Part shown: piece by piece, positions 30,119 to 38,869 of the stretch
How the letters are laid out: each line of letters starts with the position of its first letter
Numbering within the stretch: the first letter of the stretch is position 1
NCBI GenBank assembly: GCA_012026885.1
Contig: VEPL01000007.1
Coordinates: 1-64,000 of the forward strand
Direction: 5' to 3'
Origin: Betaproteobacteria bacterium
Lineage (GTDB): Bacteria; Pseudomonadota; Gammaproteobacteria; Burkholderiales; Rhodocyclaceae
DNA length: 64,000 nucleotides
Notes under the pieces: generated by a model
Seen by the model: only the letters and a program-made list of their open reading frames with translations
The model's database searches: none
Told to the model about the DNA's origin: nothing
Translations under genes and position numbers: made by a program

Positions 30119-31315
30119 ATGACGAGGCCTATCAAGATACTTTTTGTTGGTGAGTTGCACAGCAGCCATGCTTTGGCTTGGATGGATATTTTTTCATCTC
30201 AATCGGAGTGTTTCGATGTGCGCGCCCTGCATTTTAGTTGCTGGCAACCTCCCTTGCTGAATTTTCCTGTATATGTTGCCTCTGAGCTTAAACCAATCGG
30301 TTGGAAGGAGCGCTTAGGTGCTCTTTCTGGACGACCGCGGGTTATCCCCGAAGACTATATTGATGGTCGGGGAGCGTTTGGTATACAGAATTACACGAAT
30401 CTCCACAAGGTCCTTCGTGAATTTCGTCCGGATATCGTTCATACCCTTGGTATTTTCCCAGCCAGTGTGTTTTATCGGAAAGCTACTGAATTTCTGGTTG
30501 GCGCCCCCAATCTGCCGGTTTGGATTGCACAGGCACGTGGTGGCCCTGATTTGGCGATGAACCGGAAGAATGACCTGTTCCTTCCCGAAATACGCGCGGT
30601 GCTTGAACACTGTAACTGCTTCTTGGCTGACAATGCCCAAAATTACTCAATAGCGCTCGAGTTGGGGCTTGCGCCTGAGAAGCTTTCGCCAACCGGCCCT
30701 GTGCCAGGCAGTGGTGGCATTGATCCGGGTATTTTCAATGGTGTCCCACTTCCATCGAAGAAGGAACGGCTGATACTGTGGCCAAAAGCCTATAATTGCA
30801 TTCAAAGCGATGGATTCGTTGTCGTTGAGGCATTGCGCAGAGCACTTCCGCGGGTCGGGCGATTCCGGTTATTGGCGACCGCCGCAATGCCGGATGTCGA
30901 ATACTGGTTTCGCGAGTATTTGGGGAGCTACGGGGATCACGTGAGTATTGTTCAGCGAATGCCGCGCGAAGAACTATTGAAGGTTTTTGGTTCGGCGCGG
31001 GTGATGTTGGCGCCATCCCTGAGTGAGGGGATTCCAAACTCCATGTTTGAGGCGATGGCGTCCAATACAGTTCCGATAATCTCGCCGCTCGATACCCTTA
31101 CCCCCTTGTTCACAGACAATATCAATACAATTTATGCCCACAATCTTGACCCGGATTCAATTGCGGATGCGCTCGTCAAGGCGATGACGGATGACGAACT
31201 CGCTGATCGAATAGCGGTGACAAATCTCGCGCGGGTCCCGTCACTTGCGGGTCGTGATCAAGTTCGGGAGCGTGTCACTAGCCTATATCGCCACTGCGCT
31301 TCAAACAGGAGTTGA
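30119..31315 (+). CDS. Glycosyltransferase family 4
   Basis: A GT-B enzyme of 398 aa. KILFVGELHSSHALAWMDIF at the N-terminus and the donor-site segment APSLSEGIPNSMFEAMASNTVPI support GT4. It is more distantly related to the proteins at 27719 and 40106 (same N-terminal layout, RPDIVHTLGIF versus KPDLIHSMEF). The 59-base AT-rich gap before it holds no convincing promoter. Confidence 0.82.
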   Translation: MTRPIKILFVGELHSSHALAWMDIFSSQSECFDVRALHFSCWQPPLLNFPVYVASELKPIGWKERLGALSGRPRVIPEDYIDGRGAFGIQNYTNLHKVLREFRPDIVHTLGIFPASVFYRKATEFLVGAPNLPVWIAQARGGPDLAMNRKNDLFLPEIRAVLEHCNCFLADNAQNYSIALELGLAPEKLSPTGPVPGSGGIDPGIFNGVPLPSKKERLILWPKAYNCIQSDGFVVVEALRRALPRVGRFRLLATAAMPDVEYWFREYLGSYGDHVSIVQRMPREELLKVFGSARVMLAPSLSEGIPNSMFEAMASNTVPIISPLDTLTPLFTDNINTIYAHNLDPDSIADALVKAMTDDELADRIAVTNLARVPSLAGRDQVRERVTSLYRHCASNRS

Positions 31316-31320
31316 TTTTT

Positions 31321-32247
31321 GTGGATGCTGCAGAAATCAACTACTGCCCTTGTTGCGACGCCGGGCTTTGCCCTACAGATGTCAAGCACTTTGTCTGGGA
31401 TATTCTTCACAAATGGGAGGCCCATGGTGTGGCCTTCTCGGAAGAGACGTGGGCGAATTACCCGGAGAATTGTGAACTGGAGCTATTCTCCTGCCCAAAT
31501 TGTGGCTTCGGCGTCTTCCTGCCGATGCTCACGGGCACTGATGCGTTCTATATCGATGTCACCCGTAACGAGTATTACCTCGCTGATCGTTGGGATTTTC
31601 ATGTGGCGATCAAACTCCTGCGGGCAAATGGAGCGGGATCAGTCCTCGATGTGGGATGTGGGCAGGGGGCTTTCCTTGCTCGTGTGAAGCAGTCACTGCC
31701 AAAGGTTGCTTGTTCCGGCAACGATGCCAACCCGGCTGTTCGTTCGTGTCTTCCACAGGGTGTGCCGTTATACACATCCCTTGGGGATGTGCCGGATGGG
31801 CTGGATGCTGTGACTTTGTTTCAGGTCATTGAGCACGTTGCCGAACCTGCGCAAATGCTGGCAGATGCAGTCACCAAGCTTCGGCAGGGCGGTATGGTGA
31901 TTGTGAGTGTTCCTGATCACAGTGGTCCAATCAGGTTTTTTTCCGACTCGCATACAGCGATTCCGCCGCATCACGTCACGCAATGGACTCCGGCCAGTCT
32001 GGAGGCGCTGTTCTCAAAGTTTGGGCTGAAGATCATCGCGCGCAAGCGCGAACCGCTCCCGGACTATCTCATGCCCTTCTATTTGCACAAGATCATCGCC
32101 AACAGTCTTGGTTGCATGGGTGATCCTGTTCGCGAGGCGCAAATCCGCGAAAAATTGGCAGACCCGATCATTCGTTTTTGTCAGCGCTTCGGTATCAAGA
32201 GCCTGCCCGTCAAAGGCCACACCTATCTGGTTGCCGGCACTCGCTGA
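31321..32247 (+). CDS. Class I SAM methyltransferase with an N-terminal zinc-ribbon-like region
   Basis: A 308-aa protein. Two CxxC pairs near the N-terminus (CPCC, CPNCGFG) suggest a zinc-binding module, followed by SVLDVGCGQGAFLARV as SAM motif I, then FQVIEHVAEP and VSVPDHSGP, typical of type-11/23 methyltransferases. The GTG at 31321 is preferred to TTG at 31312 because AGGAG at 31307-31311 is nine bases from the GTG but touches the TTG. It lies directly upstream of the export genes. It could methylate a terminal or internal sugar; the acceptor is unknown. Confidence 0.78.
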   Translation: MDAAEINYCPCCDAGLCPTDVKHFVWDILHKWEAHGVAFSEETWANYPENCELELFSCPNCGFGVFLPMLTGTDAFYIDVTRNEYYLADRWDFHVAIKLLRANGAGSVLDVGCGQGAFLARVKQSLPKVACSGNDANPAVRSCLPQGVPLYTSLGDVPDGLDAVTLFQVIEHVAEPAQMLADAVTKLRQGGMVIVSVPDHSGPIRFFSDSHTAIPPHHVTQWTPASLEALFSKFGLKIIARKREPLPDYLMPFYLHKIIANSLGCMGDPVREAQIREKLADPIIRFCQRFGIKSLPVKGHTYLVAGTR

Positions 32248-32273
32248 TGCGTCGCAGACTCCAGATGTTCCTT

Positions 32274-32292
32274 TGACGGCAAGGCTCCGTCA
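32274..32292 (+). other. Inverted repeat upstream of wzm
   Basis: TGACGG and CCGTCA form a perfect six-base stem around a seven-base loop. No T-tract follows, so a factor-independent terminator is unlikely. It sits between the methyltransferase stop and the wzm -10 element. Confidence 0.4.
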
Positions 32293-32312
32293 GGTGAGGC
32301 GTTTCGATGAAG

Positions 32313-32318
32313 TATAAT
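32313..32318 (+). promoter_or_regulatory. Possible -10 element for wzm-wzt
   Basis: A perfect TATAAT 43 bases before the wzm ATG. No good -35 is found at 16-19 bases spacing, so activity might need an activator. It is in one of the few longer gaps inside the locus. Confidence 0.4.
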
Positions 32319-32361
32319 TATCGGTTGGTCCTGAGCCGTTCAATAGATAGATACTGAATCC

Positions 32362-33174
32362 ATGTCCTCCATAGCAGACACGCGTTTTCTCTTTGGTAGC
32401 ATCAACAAGCATCGACGCTTGCTGTTCGAAATGGCTCGAAGGGATGTCTCGGATCGCTATGCAGGCCAGATGCTGGGTGCCGTGTGGGCAATCATTCATC
32501 CGGCGATGACCATCCTGGTGTTCATCTTCATTTTTGCCGTGGTCTTCGGTGTGAAAGTTGACAGCCGGTTGGACATTCCGGGCGATCACACGCTTTACAT
32601 GCTTGCTGGTCTTGTTCCGTGGTTGATCATTGCGGATGTCCTGGTTCGCAGCACAACCATCGTTTCAAGCCAGGCATCGCTGGTCAAGCAGGTTGTTTTC
32701 CCTGTCGAGATTCTTCCTGTCAAGATGCTTCTCGCCAGCCTGCCGACCTTTGTGATCGGTTTTGCCGGCATGGCGATTTACGGCATAGCAGTCGGCCGGG
32801 TGAGTTCTGCCCTGTTGCTCTACCCCCTTGCCGCCCTGCCGCTTTACCTGTTTCTCTTGGGTATTGCGTTCGCTTTGTCAGCGATCGGGGTCTTCCTTCG
32901 TGATGTCAGGGAACTTGTGCAGATGTACACGCTGGTGGGTATGTATGTGGCGCCCATCGTTTATTTCATGGACTGGGTGCCTGAACGATTGAGATTTGTG
33001 GTTTACATGAATCCTATTACGGTATTCATCGAAGCCTTTCATGATGCGGCTTACTATGGCGGCATCCGAAGCTGGTTGATCTGGCTGATTGCGTTGGGTT
33101 TGGGCTGCCTCGCCACGTGGTTTGGCGCCATGGTGTTCGCGCGACTAAAGCCTTACTTCGGGAGCTACCTGTGA
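32362..33174 (+). CDS. wzm: ABC-2 type polysaccharide export permease
   Basis: A 270-aa inner-membrane permease with six predicted spans. LLFEMARRDVSDRYAGQMLGAVWAIIHP is the conserved cytoplasmic N-terminal helix of Wzm/KpsM/TagG-type permeases, and YLFLLGIAFALSAIGVFLRDVRELVQ is the family signature. With Wzt it exports lipid-linked polysaccharide to the periplasm. The stop overlaps the wzt GTG by four bases. Its presence, and the absence of Wzx and Wzy, places this locus in the ABC-transporter-dependent class. Confidence 0.93.
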   Translation: MSSIADTRFLFGSINKHRRLLFEMARRDVSDRYAGQMLGAVWAIIHPAMTILVFIFIFAVVFGVKVDSRLDIPGDHTLYMLAGLVPWLIIADVLVRSTTIVSSQASLVKQVVFPVEILPVKMLLASLPTFVIGFAGMAIYGIAVGRVSSALLLYPLAALPLYLFLLGIAFALSAIGVFLRDVRELVQMYTLVGMYVAPIVYFMDWVPERLRFVVYMNPITVFIEAFHDAAYYGGIRSWLIWLIALGLGCLATWFGAMVFARLKPYFGSYL

Positions 33175-34433
33175 GCGATGAGAGCAACGTCGCCATTCGC
33201 GTCAGCGGCCTGGGCAAGATGTACCGGATGTATTCGCGGCCATTTGACGTATTGCGCGAACTGATTACCCGTAAGCCCCGGCATCGTGAGCACTGGGTGT
33301 TGAAAGGTGTCAATTTTGAAATCAACCGCGGCGAAGTGGTTGGCGTCATCGGGCGCAACGGGGCAGGAAAGACGACGCTGCTGCGGATCATTGCCGGGAC
33401 GCTGGACAAGACCGCAGGCACGGTCGAGGTAAAGGGACGTGTTTCCGCGATAATGGTTCTCGGTACGGGGTTCAACATGGAGTTGTCGGGCCGCGAGAAC
33501 ATCCTCCTCGGCGGTTTGTGCCTTGGAATGACCCACGACGAAATCGCTTCCAAATCGGAGGACATTATCGCCTTCAGTGGCCTCAAGGAACACATTGACG
33601 CGCCTTGCAAGGAGTATTCAAGTGGCATGGTCGCTCGGCTTGCGTTCAGCATCGCTGCGAGTGTGGATCCGGATATTTTGATCGTGGATGAAGCGCTTTC
33701 CACCGGCGACATGATGTTCAACGCCAAGAGTTATGCGCGCATGCGGGAAATTGCGAAAAGTGGCGCGACGGTGCTTTTCGTCACACATAGCCTGCAACAA
33801 ATTTACGATTTATGCGACAAGGCAATTTTGCTCGAAGGCGGCATCGTTGCGGCTTTCGGTGAGCCGCGGACTGTCGGTTACCTATACGAGCAGAAGGTGC
33901 ATGAAGAGATGGCGGTGTTGAACGATGCCCCGCCGCCTGCGTTGCAGATCGATGGGGAAATAACAAATGAAAATAGGAAGGCAGAGATAGTCGCCGTTGA
34001 ATTAATCGACGAGTCTCTTGGGAAATCTACGCATCAACTGAAGGACGGGAGCGATTACTTGATTCGGATCCGGGTCAAGGCCCGAGAGTCCATCAAATCT
34101 CTCTCCATCGGTTACGACATACGAACGCCGACGGGGGTGCAAGTGTACGGCTTTTCAACTTCTGCTGCCGGCATTGAGGAATCTATTGGAGCTGAGGAAG
34201 TAAAGGACTTCGAGTTTTTCCTGCGGCCTGCGCTTAACAACGGAAAATTCTTTCTTAATGTTGGTATTGCTGAAAACTTGGCCGATGGTGGGGATTCATC
34301 ACATTACAGCATGATTCATTTTGTCGGTGACTCGCTTGTCGTGGATGGGGCCGCGGAGGATATTTTCCCTGGGCTTGTTAACATGCGGGGAACATTTTCA
34401 GGCTCCCGACTGGCTGTTAATGGCGGCGTGTAA
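33171..34433 (+). CDS. wzt: Polysaccharide ABC transporter ATPase with C-terminal carbohydrate-recognition domain
   Basis: This 420-aa ATPase has Walker A GRNGAGKTT at 61-69, the signature YSSGMVARLAFS near 145 and Walker B ILIVDEALSTGD. The ATPase ends near residue 245; the extra 175 residues resemble the Wzt C-terminal beta-sandwich that binds the capped non-reducing end of O9a-type O-antigens. This extension implies that a terminal modification gates export. The GTG at 33171 follows GGGAG at good spacing and couples to wzm. Confidence 0.92.
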   Translation: MSDESNVAIRVSGLGKMYRMYSRPFDVLRELITRKPRHREHWVLKGVNFEINRGEVVGVIGRNGAGKTTLLRIIAGTLDKTAGTVEVKGRVSAIMVLGTGFNMELSGRENILLGGLCLGMTHDEIASKSEDIIAFSGLKEHIDAPCKEYSSGMVARLAFSIAASVDPDILIVDEALSTGDMMFNAKSYARMREIAKSGATVLFVTHSLQQIYDLCDKAILLEGGIVAAFGEPRTVGYLYEQKVHEEMAVLNDAPPPALQIDGEITNENRKAEIVAVELIDESLGKSTHQLKDGSDYLIRIRVKARESIKSLSIGYDIRTPTGVQVYGFSTSAAGIEESIGAEEVKDFEFFLRPALNNGKFFLNVGIAENLADGGDSSHYSMIHFVGDSLVVDGAAEDIFPGLVNMRGTFSGSRLAVNGGV

Positions 34434-34456
34434 GATGGTTTTGATATGGGGCCACT

Positions 34457-35290
34457 ATGGGTATTAATGCTGAACTAGTGCGTTTAGTCGCTGACCTACG
34501 CTCACGTGAGGCCATCACCGGTGCTTCGGTCATAGAAATCGGGGCGCAGGATGTATGCGTAGCGGAACAGGTGGTCAACCAGATACTTGTTGATCACCGA
34601 TTCGGTTTACAAGCAAATGGATTCTCCAATGCTGCAGATCTCTACAGGTCCTTGGGATTCGATTGCTATAAATGTATTGATGCGAGCGGCCAACACGGGG
34701 CGCTTGTATTTGACCTGAACAAGGATCTTCGCGAACACTATGGATTTGTTGAAACATTCGACCTAGTGACGAATCTAGGGACGGCAGAGCACTGTTTCAA
34801 CCAGTTTTCTGTATTCAAGAACCTTCACGACCTCTGCAGGCCTGGTGGGATAGTCATTCATGCCCTTCCGGCCCAAGGAAATGTGAATCATGGTTTTTAC
34901 AATTATCACCCAAGATTTTTTGGCGACCTGGCAATAGCGAACGGCTATGAAATTGTGGACTTGTCGTTCACCGTCGATTACAAGTCGGAGATGATGAAGT
35001 ATTCAAAGGCCGAGTTTCAGAGATGGGATTCTCATGACATCCTGTTCTATGCCACTTTGCGCAAGATTAGTGATGCGCCTTTCTGTGCGCCCTTCGATGG
35101 GATGTTTTCTTCGGCAAGCCAGGTAACGGGTTATGTCGCTACCGATATCGATCCATTGGTTACGGAGTTTTCCCCGTACCTGAAAGGCGGGGATTGGGAG
35201 AACACAAAAGGTATGCCAAAAGACGGGATTCGAACAAGTGGCACGCTTCTGAGTGAGATGTCCCGTCGTTTGTTTTCCCGCAAGTCTTGA
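34457..35290 (+). CDS. SAM methyltransferase-like protein with unusual motif I
   Basis: A 277-aa protein whose middle part (DLVTNLGTAEHCFNQFSVFKNLHDLCRPGGIVIHALP) matches class I methyltransferases, but the expected glycine-rich SAM loop reads SVIEIGAQDVCVAEQ instead of a GxGxG form. It lies right after wzt and before asnB. Possible roles are methylation of the glycan end or a related transfer. Family-level confidence only. Confidence 0.65.
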   Translation: MGINAELVRLVADLRSREAITGASVIEIGAQDVCVAEQVVNQILVDHRFGLQANGFSNAADLYRSLGFDCYKCIDASGQHGALVFDLNKDLREHYGFVETFDLVTNLGTAEHCFNQFSVFKNLHDLCRPGGIVIHALPAQGNVNHGFYNYHPRFFGDLAIANGYEIVDLSFTVDYKSEMMKYSKAEFQRWDSHDILFYATLRKISDAPFCAPFDGMFSSASQVTGYVATDIDPLVTEFSPYLKGGDWENTKGMPKDGIRTSGTLLSEMSRRLFSRKS

Positions 35291-35321
35291 AAACCAGGCT
35301 ATTCAGTAAGCTTTCTGACAC

Positions 35322-37238
35322 ATGTGCGGAATTGCAGGCATCTTTGCGCGACCGAATGAGGCCGCTGTTCGGCAAATGGTCGCTGCCATGCACCATCGTG
35401 GGCCGGACGATACGGGCCTGTATCGCGACAACAGTGTTGTTTTGGGTCAGGCACGCTTGGCCATCATCGATACTACCGCCGGCGGGCATCAGCCGATGGC
35501 CTCGGCGGATGGCCTAGTCCAGATTGTTTACAACGGCGAACTGTATAACCACCAAGCCGAACGCTCTCAACTTGAATCGCGTGGACATCGTTTTCGCACC
35601 GCTTCCGATACCGAAGTCGTCCTCAAGCTCTACGAGGAATTTGGTGCGGCATTCCTCGAGCGATTACGCGGAATTTTTGCCCTGGCCATCTACGACAAAA
35701 GGGATGGACACGGTGCCGAAAAGCTGTTGCTTGCTCGCGACCAGTTCGGTGTAAAGCCATTGCTTTATGCGGACGCTGCCGGCTCGATAGTCTTTGCGTC
35801 GGAACTCAAGGCGATCCTCTCGAGTGGATTGATAGCACGTCGGGTGGATTCCGAATCGCTTCGGCAATTGCTGAGTCTGGGTTCAGTCTATCAGCCTGCA
35901 ACGCTGGTCGAGGGGGTGCGGGCACTGCCGTCAGCTCATTATCTGCTGATTGATCGACGCGGATCCAGATTGCTGCGCTATTGGTCTTACGGGCTTGATC
36001 GCATTGGCGGCCTTCGTCAGTCGGGTTATGCAGAACAGGTTGAGCGATTCGGCGCGGTGCTCGCTGAATCGGTCAAGCTCCAAATGGTTGCGGATGTGCC
36101 GGTCGGCGCGTTTCTCTCGGGTGGTGTCGATTCCTCGCTTATCGTGGCGCTCATGGCGCGCGAGAGCGGTGGGCATGTGAAGACCTTTTCGGTGGGATTT
36201 GAGGACGACGTCGATGCAGTAGATGAAAGCCACGAGGCGGCAGTAATCGCCCGCCACCTGGGGACCGACCATGCCCGGGTTCTCGTTGCATCTGAAGACA
36301 TCGGGTCCCATCTTGAACGATTTGTTGTCGGTCTTGATCAGCCGTCGGTGGATGGCTTGAACAGTTACTTTGTTTCACATGCAGCAGCCAAGGCGGTGAC
36401 TGTTTCACTTTCCGGTACGGGCGCGGACGAATTGCTCCTGGGGTACCCGTGGTTTGCGAATGTTCAGAACGCTCTGGCCGGCGGGTTCGCGGCTTCCAGC
36501 AATTCACGCCAAGGTAATTGGGCAAGATTGCACTCTTTCATCGCGCGCTTGGGTCGGGAGGGTAATACACCCCGTATCGAGTCAGGGATGTTTCGCGAAG
36601 TGTTCGGCAACCAGTACCACTGCTTTGGCCCTCAGGCGGCCCACGGGCTGCTTGCTGCGGGCAGGCGAAGTGCAGTGGTCAGCAGATCTTTTGCCGATGA
36701 GCTTGCGCCATGCGACGAGTTGGCCGATGGTGCCTTGCTGGATCGCGCAAGCGTCCTTTGCCTGAATGGTTATACGCGCAATCAGTTGCTTCGTGACATC
36801 GATGCCTGCTCCATGGCTCACTCCCTGGAGGTTCGGGTTCCTTTTCTCGATGTCGAACTTGCGGACTTTGCCTTCTCGCTTCCTGTCTCCAGCAAGTTGG
36901 CAATGAATCCGCGCACGCTCGATCCGGCGGCGAGCTATACCGAGTCCGGGGTCAAGCGAGTAATCTGCGATGTGGCGAGAAAGTATCTCCCCCGGGAGTT
37001 CTTTGACCATAGAGCCAAGCGTGGATTTTCGCTGCCATATGCCGATTGGCTACGTGGGCCCATGTCGGCTGTGCTGGAAGATACTCTGTCGTGGAACTCG
37101 GTGGAAGCTGCCGGGCTTTTTGATCCGGCGATGGTCCGGGGGGTTCATGTCGATTTTCTGGAGGGGCGGCGCCCCTGGAACCATCCGTGGTTGCTCATGG
37201 TTACCGAGTTATGGCGTCGCAATGTACTCCGGCATTAG
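35322..37238 (+). CDS. Asparagine synthase-like glutamine amidotransferase
   Basis: A 638-aa AsnB-family enzyme. Cys2 (MCGIAG) is the glutaminase nucleophile, RLAIID and NGELYN belong to the same domain, and SGGVDSS at 266-272 is the ATP-pyrophosphatase loop. The later segment SGTGADELLLGYPWF differs from the usual GEGADELFGGY of housekeeping AsnB. In polysaccharide loci such proteins (for example WbpS in Pseudomonas) amidate uronic acids. That fits the upstream UDP-HexNAcA pathway, though asparagine synthesis cannot be excluded. Confidence 0.82.
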   Translation: MCGIAGIFARPNEAAVRQMVAAMHHRGPDDTGLYRDNSVVLGQARLAIIDTTAGGHQPMASADGLVQIVYNGELYNHQAERSQLESRGHRFRTASDTEVVLKLYEEFGAAFLERLRGIFALAIYDKRDGHGAEKLLLARDQFGVKPLLYADAAGSIVFASELKAILSSGLIARRVDSESLRQLLSLGSVYQPATLVEGVRALPSAHYLLIDRRGSRLLRYWSYGLDRIGGLRQSGYAEQVERFGAVLAESVKLQMVADVPVGAFLSGGVDSSLIVALMARESGGHVKTFSVGFEDDVDAVDESHEAAVIARHLGTDHARVLVASEDIGSHLERFVVGLDQPSVDGLNSYFVSHAAAKAVTVSLSGTGADELLLGYPWFANVQNALAGGFAASSNSRQGNWARLHSFIARLGREGNTPRIESGMFREVFGNQYHCFGPQAAHGLLAAGRRSAVVSRSFADELAPCDELADGALLDRASVLCLNGYTRNQLLRDIDACSMAHSLEVRVPFLDVELADFAFSLPVSSKLAMNPRTLDPAASYTESGVKRVICDVARKYLPREFFDHRAKRGFSLPYADWLRGPMSAVLEDTLSWNSVEAAGLFDPAMVRGVHVDFLEGRRPWNHPWLLMVTELWRRNVLRH

Positions 37239-37317
37239 GTGAATTTGATTGCCATCGCATCTTGGGACGTTTCTTGGCGATATCATTTTTGTTAACACAC
37301 AACGGACAATACTGAAC

Positions 37318-38073
37318 ATGGCAATTTTCTGGCCGTTATCAAAATCAGGCAGTAAATCTGTTGGGCGGGATGAAAAGGTCGGCCTTCTGGAAGCGCGCAT
37401 TCATGCAATGGAAGCTCGTTTGGCCTATCTCGAAGATCGCCTTTTGGGTTACTACAAGAATCGTTGGGACGTGGTCGATAAGCTCGCTGACTATCTTGTA
37501 GGCACCCAGATTCCCGGCGATTATCTGGAATTCGGGGTTTTCATGGGGAAAACATTTTCATACTCCTATCGGGTCATGGCCCCATTGTTTCCCGAGATGC
37601 GTTTCGTGGCATTGGATTCGTTCGAGGGGTTGCCTGAGCCAAAGGGGATCGATGCTCAGGATCGCTACACAAGTGGGTTTTTCAAAGGACAGTTTGCCTG
37701 CGATATTCAGCAGTTTGAGAAAAATCTGACCGACGGCGGGGTAGACTTGAACCGTGTAACGCTCGTTCAGGGTTGGTATGATCAGTCGTTGCAGCCGGGA
37801 TCTTCTCCTTCGAGTGCGATTGGTAAGGTTTCCGCTGCGTGGATTGATTGTGATCTCTATGAATCGACCGTCCCGGTACTAGATTACCTTACAAATCGTT
37901 TGTCGGTTGGGACTGTGTTGCTTTTTGACGATTGGCGCTGCTACCGGAATTTGGCGGACTTTGGTCAGCAGCGGGCTTGCCGAGAATGGCTTGATCGCAA
38001 TCCGCAAATTACGCTAAATGAATTTGTGGATTTTGGTTTTCATGGGCAGTCTTTCACAGTTGCTTCTTGCTGA
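37318..38073 (+). CDS. TylF/MacF-type O-methyltransferase
   Basis: A 251-aa enzyme. DYLEFGVFMGKTFSYSYR, ALDSFEGLPEP, and DCDLYESTVPVLDYL with LLFDDW are the conserved blocks of the TylF/macrocin O-methyltransferase family, which methylates sugar hydroxyls with SAM and a divalent metal. The ATG at 37318 is chosen; an upstream TTG (37249) would add 23 residues without family resemblance. Residues 18-45 are charged and likely helical. It follows asnB after a 79-base gap. Confidence 0.78.
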   Translation: MAIFWPLSKSGSKSVGRDEKVGLLEARIHAMEARLAYLEDRLLGYYKNRWDVVDKLADYLVGTQIPGDYLEFGVFMGKTFSYSYRVMAPLFPEMRFVALDSFEGLPEPKGIDAQDRYTSGFFKGQFACDIQQFEKNLTDGGVDLNRVTLVQGWYDQSLQPGSSPSSAIGKVSAAWIDCDLYESTVPVLDYLTNRLSVGTVLLFDDWRCYRNLADFGQQRACREWLDRNPQITLNEFVDFGFHGQSFTVASC

Positions 38074-38083
38074 TTATCTAATT

Positions 38084-38776
38084 ATGAACATAAAGAAATT
38101 TACAAATCGGCTGGTTCAAAGCCGCTTCTTCGCGAGAATCGGACGTGATAAGCGCATGAGTAACAAAGATATCTTTCGGGATATCTATCATTCCAATTTG
38201 TGGGGAAACAAGGATTCCCGGTCCGGCGCGGGCTCAGATATGACGCAGACTGCGGAGATACGGCGGTTGCTGCCCGATTTGTTTGAGACGCTAGGTGTCA
38301 CTTCGGTATTGGATATCCCTTGCGGTGATTGGCATTGGATGAAGGATCTGCATTTTTTAGGTGATTACACGGGTGCAGACATAGTGCCAGAACTCGTCGA
38401 GCGGAATCAGCAGTTGTATGGCGATGATAAGCATCGTTTCTTGAACCTCGACCTCATCCGGGATCAGTTGCCAAGAGTTGATCTCGTGTTTTCCCGCGAT
38501 GTTCTGGTTCACCTTTCATTCGACGATATTCGTTCTGCTTTATTAAACCTGAAGAAGAGCGGATCCGAGTATTTCTTGACGACCACCTTCACAGACCGGG
38601 AAGCCAACCGGGATATTCCGACGGGGCAGTGGCGGCCCCTTAATCTGCAGAAGCCACCGTTCAATTTTCCGCAGCCGCTCAGGTTGATCAACGAAAAGTG
38701 CACTGAAGGTGATGGCAGCTGGGGTGACAAGTGCCTCGGTTTATGGAAGCTCGCCGATGTTGCCGTCATCCCTTAA
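38084..38776 (+). CDS. Class I SAM methyltransferase (standalone paralogue of the fused domain at 25949)
   Basis: A 230-aa protein aligned along its length with the C-terminal half of the fusion at 25949. Shared blocks are VLDIPCGDWHWMKDL (VLDVPCGDWNWM in the fusion), SRDVLVHLSF, FLTTTFTDR, WRPLNL and INEKCTEGDG. The ATG at 38084 adds 24 residues of basic N-terminus; an ATG at 38157 is an alternative. It is followed by a glycosyltransferase and then a GT4 paralogous to 27719, mirroring the order near 26-29 kb. Confidence 0.82.
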   Translation: MNIKKFTNRLVQSRFFARIGRDKRMSNKDIFRDIYHSNLWGNKDSRSGAGSDMTQTAEIRRLLPDLFETLGVTSVLDIPCGDWHWMKDLHFLGDYTGADIVPELVERNQQLYGDDKHRFLNLDLIRDQLPRVDLVFSRDVLVHLSFDDIRSALLNLKKSGSEYFLTTTFTDREANRDIPTGQWRPLNLQKPPFNFPQPLRLINEKCTEGDGSWGDKCLGLWKLADVAVIP

Positions 38777-38828
38777 AGCAAGTCTTATGCATCGATTCAC
38801 CCAGTGTTCAATACTGTTTGCTGGCCGT

Positions 38829-38859
38829 AGGCAGGGCAACTGTTCGTGTTGCCCTGCCT
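38829..38859 (+). other. Perfect 12-base-pair inverted repeat
   Basis: AGGCAGGGCAAC and its exact complement flank a seven-base loop (TGTTCGT). The stem ends ten bases before the next gene's ATG, and its 3' side abuts the AGGA ribosome-binding site. No T-tract follows, so it is not a standard terminator. It is the strongest intergenic hairpin in the locus. Confidence 0.65.
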
Positions 38860-38869
38860 CCACCAGGAA

